Made by a program: the position numbers and the translations under genes. From the NCBI RefSeq assembly GCF_028369105.1, contig NZ_JAQNDO010000001.1, forward strand, positions 4,804,501-4,868,500: DNA of 64,000 nt. The letters run 5' to 3'. Source of the DNA: Polyangium mundeleinium. Lineage in GTDB: Bacteria > Myxococcota_A > Polyangia > Polyangiales > Polyangiaceae. The first letter of the stretch is position 1; the number at the start of each line of letters is the position of its first letter. This document shows, piece after piece, positions 22,578 through 30,437 of the stretch. The notes below the pieces were generated by a model. The model was not told the DNA's origin and ran no database searches. It was given only the letters and a program-made list of their open reading frames with translations.

Positions 22578-22661
22578 GGAAGCGAGAATCGGCCGTGGGG
22601 CCGAGCCCGTTTGCTACTCGGTGCGTGCCTCCGGCATGGTGTTCGACTCACCCCGCTTCCG
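22578..22661 (+). tRNA. tRNA-Ser(GCT)
   Basis: Acceptor GGAAGCG/CGCTTCC, anticodon region with GCT and a T-T mismatch at 31-39, variable arm GTGCC-TCC-GGCAT, T-arm GGTG TTCGACT CACC, discriminator G. Last tRNA of the array; it ends 6 bp before the stop of the convergent RNA polymerase-like gene. Confidence 0.82.
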
Positions 22662-22667
22662 CCGACG

Positions 22668-23672
22668 TCATTTCACGAGATGTTCGAGCCCCGAGAGCAC
22701 GAGCACCTTCATGCCTTCCTCCCCGAGCGGCTCCTGCGGGCGTTCGGACGCGAGGCTCCACAAGGCGGAGACGCGTGACCCCGTTCCGCCCCGCGCGGCG
22801 CGGAGGCTTGCGGCCTTCGTGATCCACCCGCCGCCACTTGGGTTTGTCCGGGCGATCTCCACGAGCGCGGGCGTGAGCGCCTCCAGGAACAGCGTGGTCG
22901 CGTCCATCATCGGTGTTCGCTTGCCCTCTTCGTCGTCCTCGTCCTCGTAGATGCAGGGCTTTTCGAGATCGGGGTTCGCGAGGAGCTGGTCGACCGCCTC
23001 GATCGCCATCCGACGCTCGTTCTCGACGATGACGGCCGGCGCGTCGAGCTCCTTCAATCGACGGAGCCGGTTTCTCCGGTTCACGATGCGCCGATACGCA
23101 TCATGGATTGCGCGGCCGAAGCTCGCGTCGCCCACGAGCGCCAGGGATTCCTCCACGCTCGCCGCGCGCAGGGGAGGGGCGATCAGGGGGATCGACCACC
23201 AGACGAGCTCGTTCGGGGACCAACCATTCACGCGCTGCCCTGCGGCCTCGGCCTCGCCGACGCGCGAAAGGAGCGTGGCCGGGTCCTTGTAGGAGAGCTC
23301 CAGGAGGTCATCCTCGGTCATTGCGAGGAGCGGTGCGAGGAGCAGCCGCGCGGGCCAGGGGACCACGGGATCGACCATCGCGACGTGCGCGTATCGCCGG
23401 AAATCGGGCGGGTTTCCGAAGAGCTTCGGACACAGGAGCCCGCCCACCTCGGGCTGCCTTGTGCGGAAGTTCAGCGTCTCCGGACGCTCGACGTCGCCGG
23501 CGGACCACGAGGGCGTACGCTCGGAGGCCCCGGTTTCGAGGGAGAGATCGAGCGTACGGCCGCCGAGCGTGATGCGCAGCCCGAGCACACGGCCGAGCGC
23601 GCGGAGGCGCTGGAAGATCAGCGAGGAGGGCAGGTCCATCGACACGGTCACCGTGGCGGGTTCGTCGCGCAT
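22668..23672 (-). CDS. Stand-alone RNA polymerase beta-prime clamp-like protein
   Basis: A 334-residue protein matching only the N-terminal part of RpoC. RPETLNFRT (63-71) and GLLCPKLFG (78-86) correspond to RpoC KPETINYRT and GLFCAKIFG. The zinc-binding domain (four Cys) that should follow is deleted, and the frame resumes at the equivalent of the LPSRIGLLLDM region. Residues 158-232 match the clamp helices: YRRIVNRRNRLRRLKELDAP then IVENERRMAIEAVDQLLAN, the main sigma-binding coiled coil of RpoC. It ends with an acidic linker and a short helical tail, with no catalytic NADFDGD motif. It cannot polymerise RNA; it may bind sigma factors or clamp ligands as a decoy. Convergent with the tRNA array. 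Confidence 0.85.
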   Translation of the reverse strand: MRDEPATVTVSMDLPSSLIFQRLRALGRVLGLRITLGGRTLDLSLETGASERTPSWSAGDVERPETLNFRTRQPEVGGLLCPKLFGNPPDFRRYAHVAMVDPVVPWPARLLLAPLLAMTEDDLLELSYKDPATLLSRVGEAEAAGQRVNGWSPNELVWWSIPLIAPPLRAASVEESLALVGDASFGRAIHDAYRRIVNRRNRLRRLKELDAPAVIVENERRMAIEAVDQLLANPDLEKPCIYEDEDDEEGKRTPMMDATTLFLEALTPALVEIARTNPSGGGWITKAASLRAARGGTGSRVSALWSLASERPQEPLGEEGMKVLVLSGLEHLVK

Positions 23673-23767
23673 GAAGCGGCATCGTTGCGTCCTTCGACAG
23701 CGCGCGTCAATGGCCGGCGTCGGCCCGAGGCTTCCGTTGGAGGCGCTCTCCGTGGTATGAGCGCTTC

Positions 23768-24835
23768 GTGCTACGCAGCCTTCTCAGCACTGCGGCCTCG
23801 CGCTTCGATACTGCCGTGGGCGGGGCCTTGCTCCTCCGGCGCGGCCGGCCCAAGAGCCCGCAGCCGGATCCCGAGGCGCTCGGCCACGCAGCGCGCATGG
23901 AAGCGCTCGCGCTCTTGCGGAGCATCTACGACTTGCCCGAGCATTACGAGCTTGGGTTTTTCCCGACACCCGCGCCGCTCACGCCCTCCATCACGCGGGT
24001 GCGGCCGATGGGCGGGCCCGAGCCGGGCACGGTGCTGGATCTGACGTGGCCGAGTCGGTTCGATCCGATCGCCGCCGACGTCCGCGAGAGATACCTTTCG
24101 CACGAGGCGAACGCCACCGCGGCGGCGCGGCTCTTTTTGCATGCGGGGCCTGCGCGGCCGGCGGCGATCCTGATTCACGGGTACCGTTGCGGCCAGTATC
24201 GCCTCGAAGAGCGGATCTGGCCCGTGCAATGGCTCTACGACCGTGGCCTCGACGTCGCGCTCTTCGTGTTGCCTTTCCACGCCGTGCGCTCGCACGAGTC
24301 TTCGCCGCGGTTTCCCGGCAGTGATCCGCGCGTCACGAACGAGGGCTTTCGCCAGACCGTGCTCGATTTGCGCGCGCTCCTTTCGTTCCTGCGGGATCGC
24401 GGGTCCGAGGCCGTCGGCGTCATGGGCATGAGCCTCGGCGGATATTCGACGAGCTTGCTCTCGACCGTCGACGATCGCGTCGCGTTTGCGGTCCCCATCA
24501 TCCCGCTCGCCTCGCTCGCCGACGTCGCGCGGGCCGCTGGGCGGTTCGTGGGCAGCCCCGAGGAGCAGCGCCGCCAGTACGAGGAGCTCGATGCCGTGCA
24601 CCGCGTCGTGAGCCCGTTCGCGCGGCCCTCGCGGATCCCTTCGGATCAGGTGCTCGTCCTCGCGGCGAGCGAGGACAAGATCACCCCCGTCGATCACGCG
24701 CGCCGCCTCGCCGATCATTTCAATGCGCCGCTCGAGACGTTCCACGGCGGCCATTTGCTCCAGTTTGGCCGGGCAGACGCCTTCCGCGCCGTGGGCCGGA
24801 TGCTCGGGCGCCTGGGGCTTTTTTCGCGACGCTAG
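23768..24835 (+). CDS. Alpha/beta hydrolase
   Basis: A 355-residue serine hydrolase fold protein. The nucleophile elbow is GMSLGG (Ser in about the middle), the oxyanion strand is AAILIHGYRCG, the acid is in ASEDKITPVDHA and the catalytic His in FHGGHLLQFG. The N-terminal 110 residues form an additional cap with ELGFFPTPAPLTPSITRV. It resembles ABHD18/DUF2048-type and dienelactone-like hydrolases. No signal peptide; cytosolic. Start is GTG 23768. Substrate unknown. Confidence 0.85.
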   Translation: MLRSLLSTAASRFDTAVGGALLLRRGRPKSPQPDPEALGHAARMEALALLRSIYDLPEHYELGFFPTPAPLTPSITRVRPMGGPEPGTVLDLTWPSRFDPIAADVRERYLSHEANATAAARLFLHAGPARPAAILIHGYRCGQYRLEERIWPVQWLYDRGLDVALFVLPFHAVRSHESSPRFPGSDPRVTNEGFRQTVLDLRALLSFLRDRGSEAVGVMGMSLGGYSTSLLSTVDDRVAFAVPIIPLASLADVARAAGRFVGSPEEQRRQYEELDAVHRVVSPFARPSRIPSDQVLVLAASEDKITPVDHARRLADHFNAPLETFHGGHLLQFGRADAFRAVGRMLGRLGLFSRR

Positions 24836-24849
24836 GCGGGCGAGCGGCG

Positions 24850-25518
24850 ATGAACGAAGCGCGCCGGCCCGTGGTCTTCGAGTGCGTCACCGTGCACGAG
24901 CGCAGGTTGCGGGTCGCGCGGCGCCTCGGCTGGGCGAGCTTCGTTTTGGCGCTCGGGCCGCCCATCGTCTCCCTGTTGCTCCAGACGTTGTACGACGTCC
25001 TCGGCATCGCGTGGCCCCTGGAACTCGCGCGCGCCATCGCGTTCGTGTGGGTCTACTTTCTCCTCGTCTGCCCCGCCCTGGTTCTCCTGAGCGCCCTCTT
25101 CGCGCGGCCCACGAGGGCCGGCTGGCGCGAGCTCACGAGGGCGGAGCTGGATTCGCGCGGGATTTCTTTTCGCAAGATGGGACACGAGCGCCGCATCGAG
25201 CGCAGCGAGATCACGGACGCCGTGGTCCATTGCGCCCCGAGCGAGGGCATCGAGGTGCACCTCGTGGGAGGCGATGTCCTCGCGATCCACCTGCCGGACG
25301 AGGAGATGGCGCGCGACGCCGTGGAGGCGCTCGGATTTTCCGCGGACGAGCGCCGCGTGACGATCCGGCTGGCCTCGCCGCAACGAATGGTCACGGCCGG
25401 GTGCGTGGGCTTGCCCGTGAGCTTTGGCCTGGGTGCCCTGTTTCTCGTCGCGCTCAAGAACGTCGGCATTTCGGCATGGAGCTCGGTTTTGGGCTCGCGA
25501 CGGGCACGGCAGTGCTGA
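24850..25518 (+). CDS. PH-like membrane protein, N-terminal half (frame break)
   Basis: A 222-residue frame with two membrane spans (about 26-48 and 58-82) followed by a PH-like beta domain (about 95-160) and another hydrophobic segment near 185-200. It runs out of frame near 25470-25518, where the sequence continues naturally in the next frame (25476-26120). The two frames together give the same module twice: membrane segments then PH-like strand pattern. I infer one gene of about 425 residues broken by a frameshift, or two overlapping genes. Confidence 0.65.
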   Translation: MNEARRPVVFECVTVHERRLRVARRLGWASFVLALGPPIVSLLLQTLYDVLGIAWPLELARAIAFVWVYFLLVCPALVLLSALFARPTRAGWRELTRAELDSRGISFRKMGHERRIERSEITDAVVHCAPSEGIEVHLVGGDVLAIHLPDEEMARDAVEALGFSADERRVTIRLASPQRMVTAGCVGLPVSFGLGALFLVALKNVGISAWSSVLGSRRARQC

Positions 25519-26120
25519 CCCTGCTCTCCGTGCGCGCGTGGAAGCCAACCGAAATCGTGGTGGGTACGGATGGCGTGCTCGTGCGGCACCCGTTCTCGAA
25601 GACATACCTTCCGTATGCGTCCCTCGGACACGTGGCGACAGAAGGGGATCGATTGCGGTTGTTCCCGAAAAACGAGGACGACGCGACGCTGCAAATGCAA
25701 GGGGAGCCCGCGCTCGTCGTCGCAGCGGCGAGCCGGATCGAGGAGGCGCGCGCGGCGGGAGCGGCGGGCGACTCGCCAGCGCGCGTGCGTGAGCTGCTCG
25801 ATCGCAAAGGCAGGACTCTCGCCGAATGGCGCAAGGCCCTCTTCGGGCTGCTTCAGGGCGGCGATTATCGAAACGCGACCGTCACGGACGAGGCGCTGCT
25901 CGCGGTGCTCGAAGATCCCGGCGAGGATCGCGGCCGCAGGATTGGGGCCGCGATGATCCTGCGGATTGCCGCGCCCGAGGCCGCGCCGCGGATCCGCATC
26001 GCCGCGGAGACGAGCGCCGACGAGGAACTCCGCGCCGCGCTTGAGAGCGCCGCCGAGGAGGAGCTCGACGACGCCACGCTCGAGCGGGCGCTCGGGCTCG
26101 GCGTCACGCGTGGCTCTTGA
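25476..26120 (+). CDS. PH-like membrane protein, C-terminal half (frame break)
   Basis: Starts at ATG 25476 (MELGFGLATGTAVLTLLSVR) and overlaps the preceding frame by 43 bp. Residues 1-22 are one membrane span, residues 25-75 a PH-like strand region (TEIVVGTDGVLVRHPF), and 90-214 a helical domain rich in Ala/Glu with LLDRKGRTLAEWRKALFGLL. If the frame were restored, it would be the C-terminal half of the preceding gene. No ribosome site obvious at this ATG. The 3' end overlaps the convergent aminotransferase by 17 bp. Confidence 0.6.
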   Translation: MELGFGLATGTAVLTLLSVRAWKPTEIVVGTDGVLVRHPFSKTYLPYASLGHVATEGDRLRLFPKNEDDATLQMQGEPALVVAAASRIEEARAAGAAGDSPARVRELLDRKGRTLAEWRKALFGLLQGGDYRNATVTDEALLAVLEDPGEDRGRRIGAAMILRIAAPEAAPRIRIAAETSADEELRAALESAAEEELDDATLERALGLGVTRGS

Positions 26121-27468
26121 TCATTTTTTCGAGCCGGCCGAGCGCGCGCGTCAGCGACTCCTCGCCCGGGCCAAACGAGAACCGCACGTGGTGCCGGAAT
26201 CGCGAGGCCCGGTGCGCCCTTCGTTTGCCCGGGTTCACGTCGAAGAACTCGCCCGGCACGACGATCACGCGGTGCTCGAGGGCGGCCCGGAAAAACGAAT
26301 GCCCGTCGTTGATGCCCGGCGGGAGATCCGCTACGGAGCCGAAGACGTAAAACGTCCCCTCGGGCGCCACGTCGACCTGGATTCCGAGCTTTCGGAGGCC
26401 CTCCAGCATGAGGTCGCGTTTTTTCGAGAACGTCCGCTGAATCGCCGCCGTCTCGGCTCGCACGTGTTCCATGTCGAGCAGGGGCACGGCCGCGCGCTGC
26501 ATCGGCTTCGAGCCGCCGCCGTCGAGGAAGCTGCCCGCGCTCGCCACCGCGTCGATCACCTCGCGCGGACCCACGGTCCAGGTCACGCGCCAGCCCGGGT
26601 AGCGCCAGTTCTTCGTCAATCCGTCGAAGATGACCACGGGATCCTGATCGACGTCCTCCACGTACCGCGCCGCGCTCTCCATCGGCGCGGGCCCGCCGAG
26701 GCCGTAGACGTAATGCGAGTAGAACTCGTCGAAAAGCATCGTGCAATCGAGGTTGCGCGCGGTGCCGACCCACGCGGCGAGCTCCTCGCCTCGGACGTGC
26801 TTGCCCGTCGGATTGCACGGGTTCGACGTGAGGATCGCGCCGAGGCCGCGGCCCTGGATCTCCCGCCGGAGGTCACCCACCGAGAAGGCATACCCGCGCT
26901 CGCTCTCCAGGAGAATCGGGATGGGCGAGAAGAGGCGGAAGACGTCGAGCAGCTCCTCGTATGCCGTGTAATCGGGGAGGAAATGGCCGAGGTTGATCTG
27001 GCCGAGCGCCGCGGCCGCGCGTGTGAGCGAGGCGCGCCCGCCGCCGGAGACGCTCACGTTCTCCGCGCTGTAGCGCGAGGGCATGCCCCGCCGGTAGGCG
27101 CGATTGTAGAAATCGGCGATGGCCTCGCGTAGCTCCCACAGGCCGGCGACGGGCGCGTATTCCTGATCGTCGCCGGTGATCGTCACGGCCTCGCAGCGCG
27201 GCGGCGCGCCCGGCAAGGCCCCGGTCTCGGGCTGGCCCTGGCCGAGGTTGCACCAGGCGTCCTCGCCCGTGTCCACGCCCGGGCGATAGCCGTGCTTCGT
27301 GGCCTCGCCCATCACGTAAATCACGCCCGTCCGTGGCACCTTGCGGAACGCGCCGAGGGATTTTTCTTCATTCGGCCCGCGCAGGATGGGCTCGCTGCGC
27401 ATCTTCGGCGCCGGAGGGGCCTCGATTTCAGAGGGCGGAGGCGTGTCGATCGTGTCGTTCGTGCTCAT
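26104..27468 (-). CDS. PLP-dependent class I/II aminotransferase
   Basis: A 454-residue fold-type I aminotransferase. Substrate/PLP motifs seen: EYAPVAGLWELREAIADFYN, NPCNPTGKHV, the PLP-pyridine Asp/Tyr region LFDEFYSHYVYG, the Schiff-base Lys in FDGLTKNWRYPGWR, and the C-terminal Arg in HVRFSFG. The N-terminal 40 residues are a Pro-rich extension. Class I members transfer amino groups between amino acids and 2-oxo acids; the amino-acid specificity is not determinable. Shares a likely transcript with the upstream polytopic membrane protein (13 bp gap). Confidence 0.88.
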   Translation of the reverse strand: MSTNDTIDTPPPSEIEAPPAPKMRSEPILRGPNEEKSLGAFRKVPRTGVIYVMGEATKHGYRPGVDTGEDAWCNLGQGQPETGALPGAPPRCEAVTITGDDQEYAPVAGLWELREAIADFYNRAYRRGMPSRYSAENVSVSGGGRASLTRAAAALGQINLGHFLPDYTAYEELLDVFRLFSPIPILLESERGYAFSVGDLRREIQGRGLGAILTSNPCNPTGKHVRGEELAAWVGTARNLDCTMLFDEFYSHYVYGLGGPAPMESAARYVEDVDQDPVVIFDGLTKNWRYPGWRVTWTVGPREVIDAVASAGSFLDGGGSKPMQRAAVPLLDMEHVRAETAAIQRTFSKKRDLMLEGLRKLGIQVDVAPEGTFYVFGSVADLPPGINDGHSFFRAALEHRVIVVPGEFFDVNPGKRRAHRASRFRHHVRFSFGPGEESLTRALGRLEKMIKSHA

Positions 27469-27481
27469 GGCGATGAATCCG

Positions 27482-29422
27482 TCAGGCCTTGGCAGGGGGC
27501 GTCGCGTCGGGCTCGTCTTGGAGGGGGACGATCTTCGGCTCCACCGTCTTCGGCATGAGCGCGAGGAAGAGGCCGAGGCAGAAGACGAGCGAGATCAGGG
27601 TGAGCGCCGTGTATTTGTCGTCGTTCCAGTAGGAGCTGATCCACACGAACTGGCTCAGCGCCGCGAGGCCGAAGAGCGGGGCCTCGAAATCCCTCCGCAC
27701 CTTCGTGAGCGGCGCCGAGAGGATCATGAACGAGTAGTAATAACAGGTGAGCTGGGACAAGAGGATCATCCAGACCTGCCCCAGGCATTGCGCGACCCAC
27801 AGGTTCTTGATCCGGCGCTGCACCCAGACGCTCAGCGCGAGGGTGAGGCCGATGATCAGGTACGCGACGATCTTGTACTTCTTGTACCGCTCGTTGCGCA
27901 TGTTCTTCCAGGTCTCGAAGGGGTCGGTGAGCTTGACGTCCTTCGTGAACTTCATGCGCCCGGAGGCCTTGCTCGCAGCCTCCTTGTAATGGAACACGTC
28001 GCTGATCTTCTGGACCGTGTCCGGGTTCATGAGGCCGCGGGCCTTGAGCCGCTCTGAGATCGGCGTGAGCGCCTCGCCGATCTGCGAGATCGCCTGCGCC
28101 TTCATGTCGTGCGCGACGAGCACGCGCAGGCCCATGTGGTTCGTGAGCGGGGTCTGGTCGTGGACCTCGAGCGTGTGCTTGTAGAAATCGTGGTACGAGC
28201 GCGGGCCGGACACCACAAGGCTGAGCGGAATGAGCACCGCCGCCGCGGCCGTGCCGCCGAGGAGCATTTGCACCTGCTCGCCCGTCATCTTGCGCTTCCG
28301 CACGATCGTCCAGCCCACCGTGACGAGCAGGCCGACCACGCAGAGGCCGGGGAAGATACGCAAGAGCCCGGCATAAACGAGCGCCGCGCCCGCGAGCTTC
28401 GGGTACTTCTTCCGGAGGAGGCTGACCGAGAGGACGAGGAAGAAGAGCCAGTCCTGCCGCAGGAACGCGCCGCCGGTCCAGTAGAACGGCGCCGACGACT
28501 GGCAGCCCCAGAAGATCGCCCCGACCGCGAAGACGCGCCATCCGAACGCCCACCACAGGGCGACGAACATGCCCAGCGTGTACACGATGTCGAGGGCCGA
28601 GAGGAACTGGCAATACCACACGCTGGCCGGCTGCAATTCGGCGAAGAACCGGCCCATGATGGTCCACACGGGCGGCGGGTTGTACCCGTGGTCCTTCTGC
28701 ATGTCCTCCCAGTAGCCCTTGCCCGAGACGGCCCGGAAGAACTTCACGTCTTCCTTGAACTTCTCCCAGCGCTCCTGCGGGAAATGGTTCTTGCACGTCT
28801 CGCCGGGGTTCTCGAGGAACTGCGCGGCCGGGACGAGGAGGTTGTCGCCGCCGAGGTTCCGGATCTTCTTGTCCGGGTGGCGCACCTCCTTCGTCATGTC
28901 GATGCGCTCGGCCCGGCCGTCCACGTGCTTGTAATTGACGACGCCGAGCTCGTCCTGCGCGATGAGCGAGCACTTGTAAAGGCCGTCGTACCCCATTTCC
29001 TTGAAGTACTTGGCCCCCATGTAATAGTGGAACTGGTCCCATCGATGGTAATACTGCGGGTATCCGAAGCGGAACCCGTTGAAGTAAGCCACGATGGCTG
29101 CGACGGCGAGCGTCACGCCGATGTACTTCTTCCAGCGCTCCGAGACCGGGCGCTTCATCGCCGCGCGGTGATGCTCGTAGAAGACGCAGCCCGCCGCCGT
29201 GATGGCGAGCGCCGCCTTCATGATGTCGACGGTGCGGGCGTGGTCGTCGGTGAGCTTCGTGATCCCGAACGTGGCGAGCGCGGTCGTGCCGATCACCGCC
29301 AGGTACCGGAACCAGACGCGCACGCGCTCGTCGACGGACCGGTCCACGAACCACAGAAGGAAGAAGTAGAGGGCACTGACGAGGACGAGCAGAAATATCT
29401 GCGGGATGCTGAGCTGCTTCAT
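27482..29422 (-). CDS. Polytopic membrane protein, possible GT-C/GT87-like transferase
   Basis: A 646-residue protein with about 10-12 hydrophobic helices, a large hydrophilic loop after the first helices (about 120-270) and a second before the last three helices (about 440-510). The combination of FYWTGGAFLRQDWLFFLVLS and LLRIFPGLCVVGLL recalls DUF2029/GT87 polyprenol-phosphate-dependent glycosyltransferases, which use an acidic residue in the first large loop. The loop has WDQFHYYMG with an Asp. Assignment is tentative. Start at ATG 29422 chosen over GTG 29452; neither has a good ribosome site. Confidence 0.7.
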   Translation of the reverse strand: MKQLSIPQIFLLVLVSALYFFLLWFVDRSVDERVRVWFRYLAVIGTTALATFGITKLTDDHARTVDIMKAALAITAAGCVFYEHHRAAMKRPVSERWKKYIGVTLAVAAIVAYFNGFRFGYPQYYHRWDQFHYYMGAKYFKEMGYDGLYKCSLIAQDELGVVNYKHVDGRAERIDMTKEVRHPDKKIRNLGGDNLLVPAAQFLENPGETCKNHFPQERWEKFKEDVKFFRAVSGKGYWEDMQKDHGYNPPPVWTIMGRFFAELQPASVWYCQFLSALDIVYTLGMFVALWWAFGWRVFAVGAIFWGCQSSAPFYWTGGAFLRQDWLFFLVLSVSLLRKKYPKLAGAALVYAGLLRIFPGLCVVGLLVTVGWTIVRKRKMTGEQVQMLLGGTAAAAVLIPLSLVVSGPRSYHDFYKHTLEVHDQTPLTNHMGLRVLVAHDMKAQAISQIGEALTPISERLKARGLMNPDTVQKISDVFHYKEAASKASGRMKFTKDVKLTDPFETWKNMRNERYKKYKIVAYLIIGLTLALSVWVQRRIKNLWVAQCLGQVWMILLSQLTCYYYSFMILSAPLTKVRRDFEAPLFGLAALSQFVWISSYWNDDKYTALTLISLVFCLGLFLALMPKTVEPKIVPLQDEPDATPPAKA

Positions 29423-29452
29423 TCGACGCTTCGTGCGAAAGGAGGGCCGCAC

Positions 29453-29779
29453 CCGCCGCCACGGACGGTCAAGACGCCGAGAGCGGGCCGGACGTTCGGC
29501 GACACCTTAGGCGGACCTTGACCGATTGCCTAGTGCGATGAGCCACGTCGTTTCACGCGGCGCGTCAGTCCCCCATGGTCGCCCGCCGCAAACGGCCTTT
29601 CGCAGCCTCGTTCGGGCACGGCCCCAGGGGAGGACCGGACGGGACCGGAGCGCTTCGGGGAACGTCCCCGAGGCGATACTGGAAGGGCTCGTCTTCCCGC
29701 CTCGGGCGGAGGCCCGAGAGACGCGGATCCGACGCGAAATCCCGCGCGCTTCGGCGTGCTGCTCGTGTATCGTCGAGCC
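29453..29779. other. Intergenic region, promoter side of the polytopic membrane protein
   Basis: About 330 bp without a supported gene between divergent genes. It is less GC-biased at its left end (TTGACCGATTGCCTAGTGCG), and a gene-like codon pattern begins near 29750. Nothing else recognised. Confidence 0.4.
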
Positions 29780-30355
29780 GTGGTCACGAAAGTGATTTCG
29801 CCATTCTTCGCGGTGGTGCCTGGGGGCAGCGGCAAGCCGTCGTCGCGCGGTGATCAGAGCCCGCCTTCGCGGGTCGAGCGATCGGGTCGCGGCGAACGCG
29901 AGGAAGGGGAGATGGGCTTCGTGCTGGAGTCCGGCGACGCCGCGGAGCCGCTGCCCTGCAGGCTCGTGCTCGGCTTTCGCGAGGCGCTCTCGGCCGCCGA
30001 GGATCCGGCCGTGGCCATGCCCGCGCGGCTCGTGATCGTGGAGCCCGACGGGAGGACCGACGACTGGCTCGCGCGCTGGTCCGAGGACGACGAGCAGGTG
30101 CGTCGCACCGTGACGATCTGTCGCACGCACGACGGCACGAAGGTGACGGCGGTCGTCACGCTCGCCTCGTACGGGCGCGGCACGGCGACGTCGCTCGCGG
30201 TCGAGTCGGTCACGCTCCCGCAGCGCCGCCGCATCGTGCGCAGCGGTGTGCATCCGAAGTCGTTCCTCGACGCGGTGCTGTCGCGCGTGCGGCAAGGTCA
30301 GAGCAGCGCGGGCGCCGCGAGCTTCGAGCCGACCGATCCGTCACCGTCCGCGTGA
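29780..30355 (+). CDS. Hypothetical protein with PilZ-like or roadblock-size beta domain
   Basis: A 191-residue frame if started at GTG 29780; ATG 29912 (MGFVLESGDAAEPLPCRLVL) has a better purine-rich site (GAGGAAGGGG) and gives 148 residues. The core (about 70-150) alternates strands and helices: ARLVIVEPDGRTDDW, VTICRTHDGTKVTAVVTLAS, VESVTLPQRRRIVRSG. No recognised family. The first 45 residues are low complexity. Followed by the candidate noncoding RNA region. Confidence 0.5.
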   Translation: MVTKVISPFFAVVPGGSGKPSSRGDQSPPSRVERSGRGEREEGEMGFVLESGDAAEPLPCRLVLGFREALSAAEDPAVAMPARLVIVEPDGRTDDWLARWSEDDEQVRRTVTICRTHDGTKVTAVVTLASYGRGTATSLAVESVTLPQRRRIVRSGVHPKSFLDAVLSRVRQGQSSAGAASFEPTDPSPSA

Positions 30356-30402
30356 AGCAACAAAGCAGCGCTCGATCGCCTGGTTTTCTCGCGATTCGCG
30401 GT

Positions 30403-30431
30403 TTGCACCGTGGACGCTGAGGTGATAGGGT
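30403..30431 (+). promoter_or_regulatory. Sigma-70-type promoter candidate
   Basis: TTGCAC (-35) and TAGGGT (-10, TAnnnT) separated by 17 bp, in an otherwise noncoding gap after the previous stop codon. Predicted start near 30438. Confidence 0.5.
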
Positions 30432-30437
30432 CGGAGC

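Noticed and set aside
15832-22661. CRISPR array
   Set aside because: The regular repeated elements are tRNA bodies and T-arms (GGTTCGAATCC) with variable spacing, not direct repeats with uniform spacers; no cas genes.
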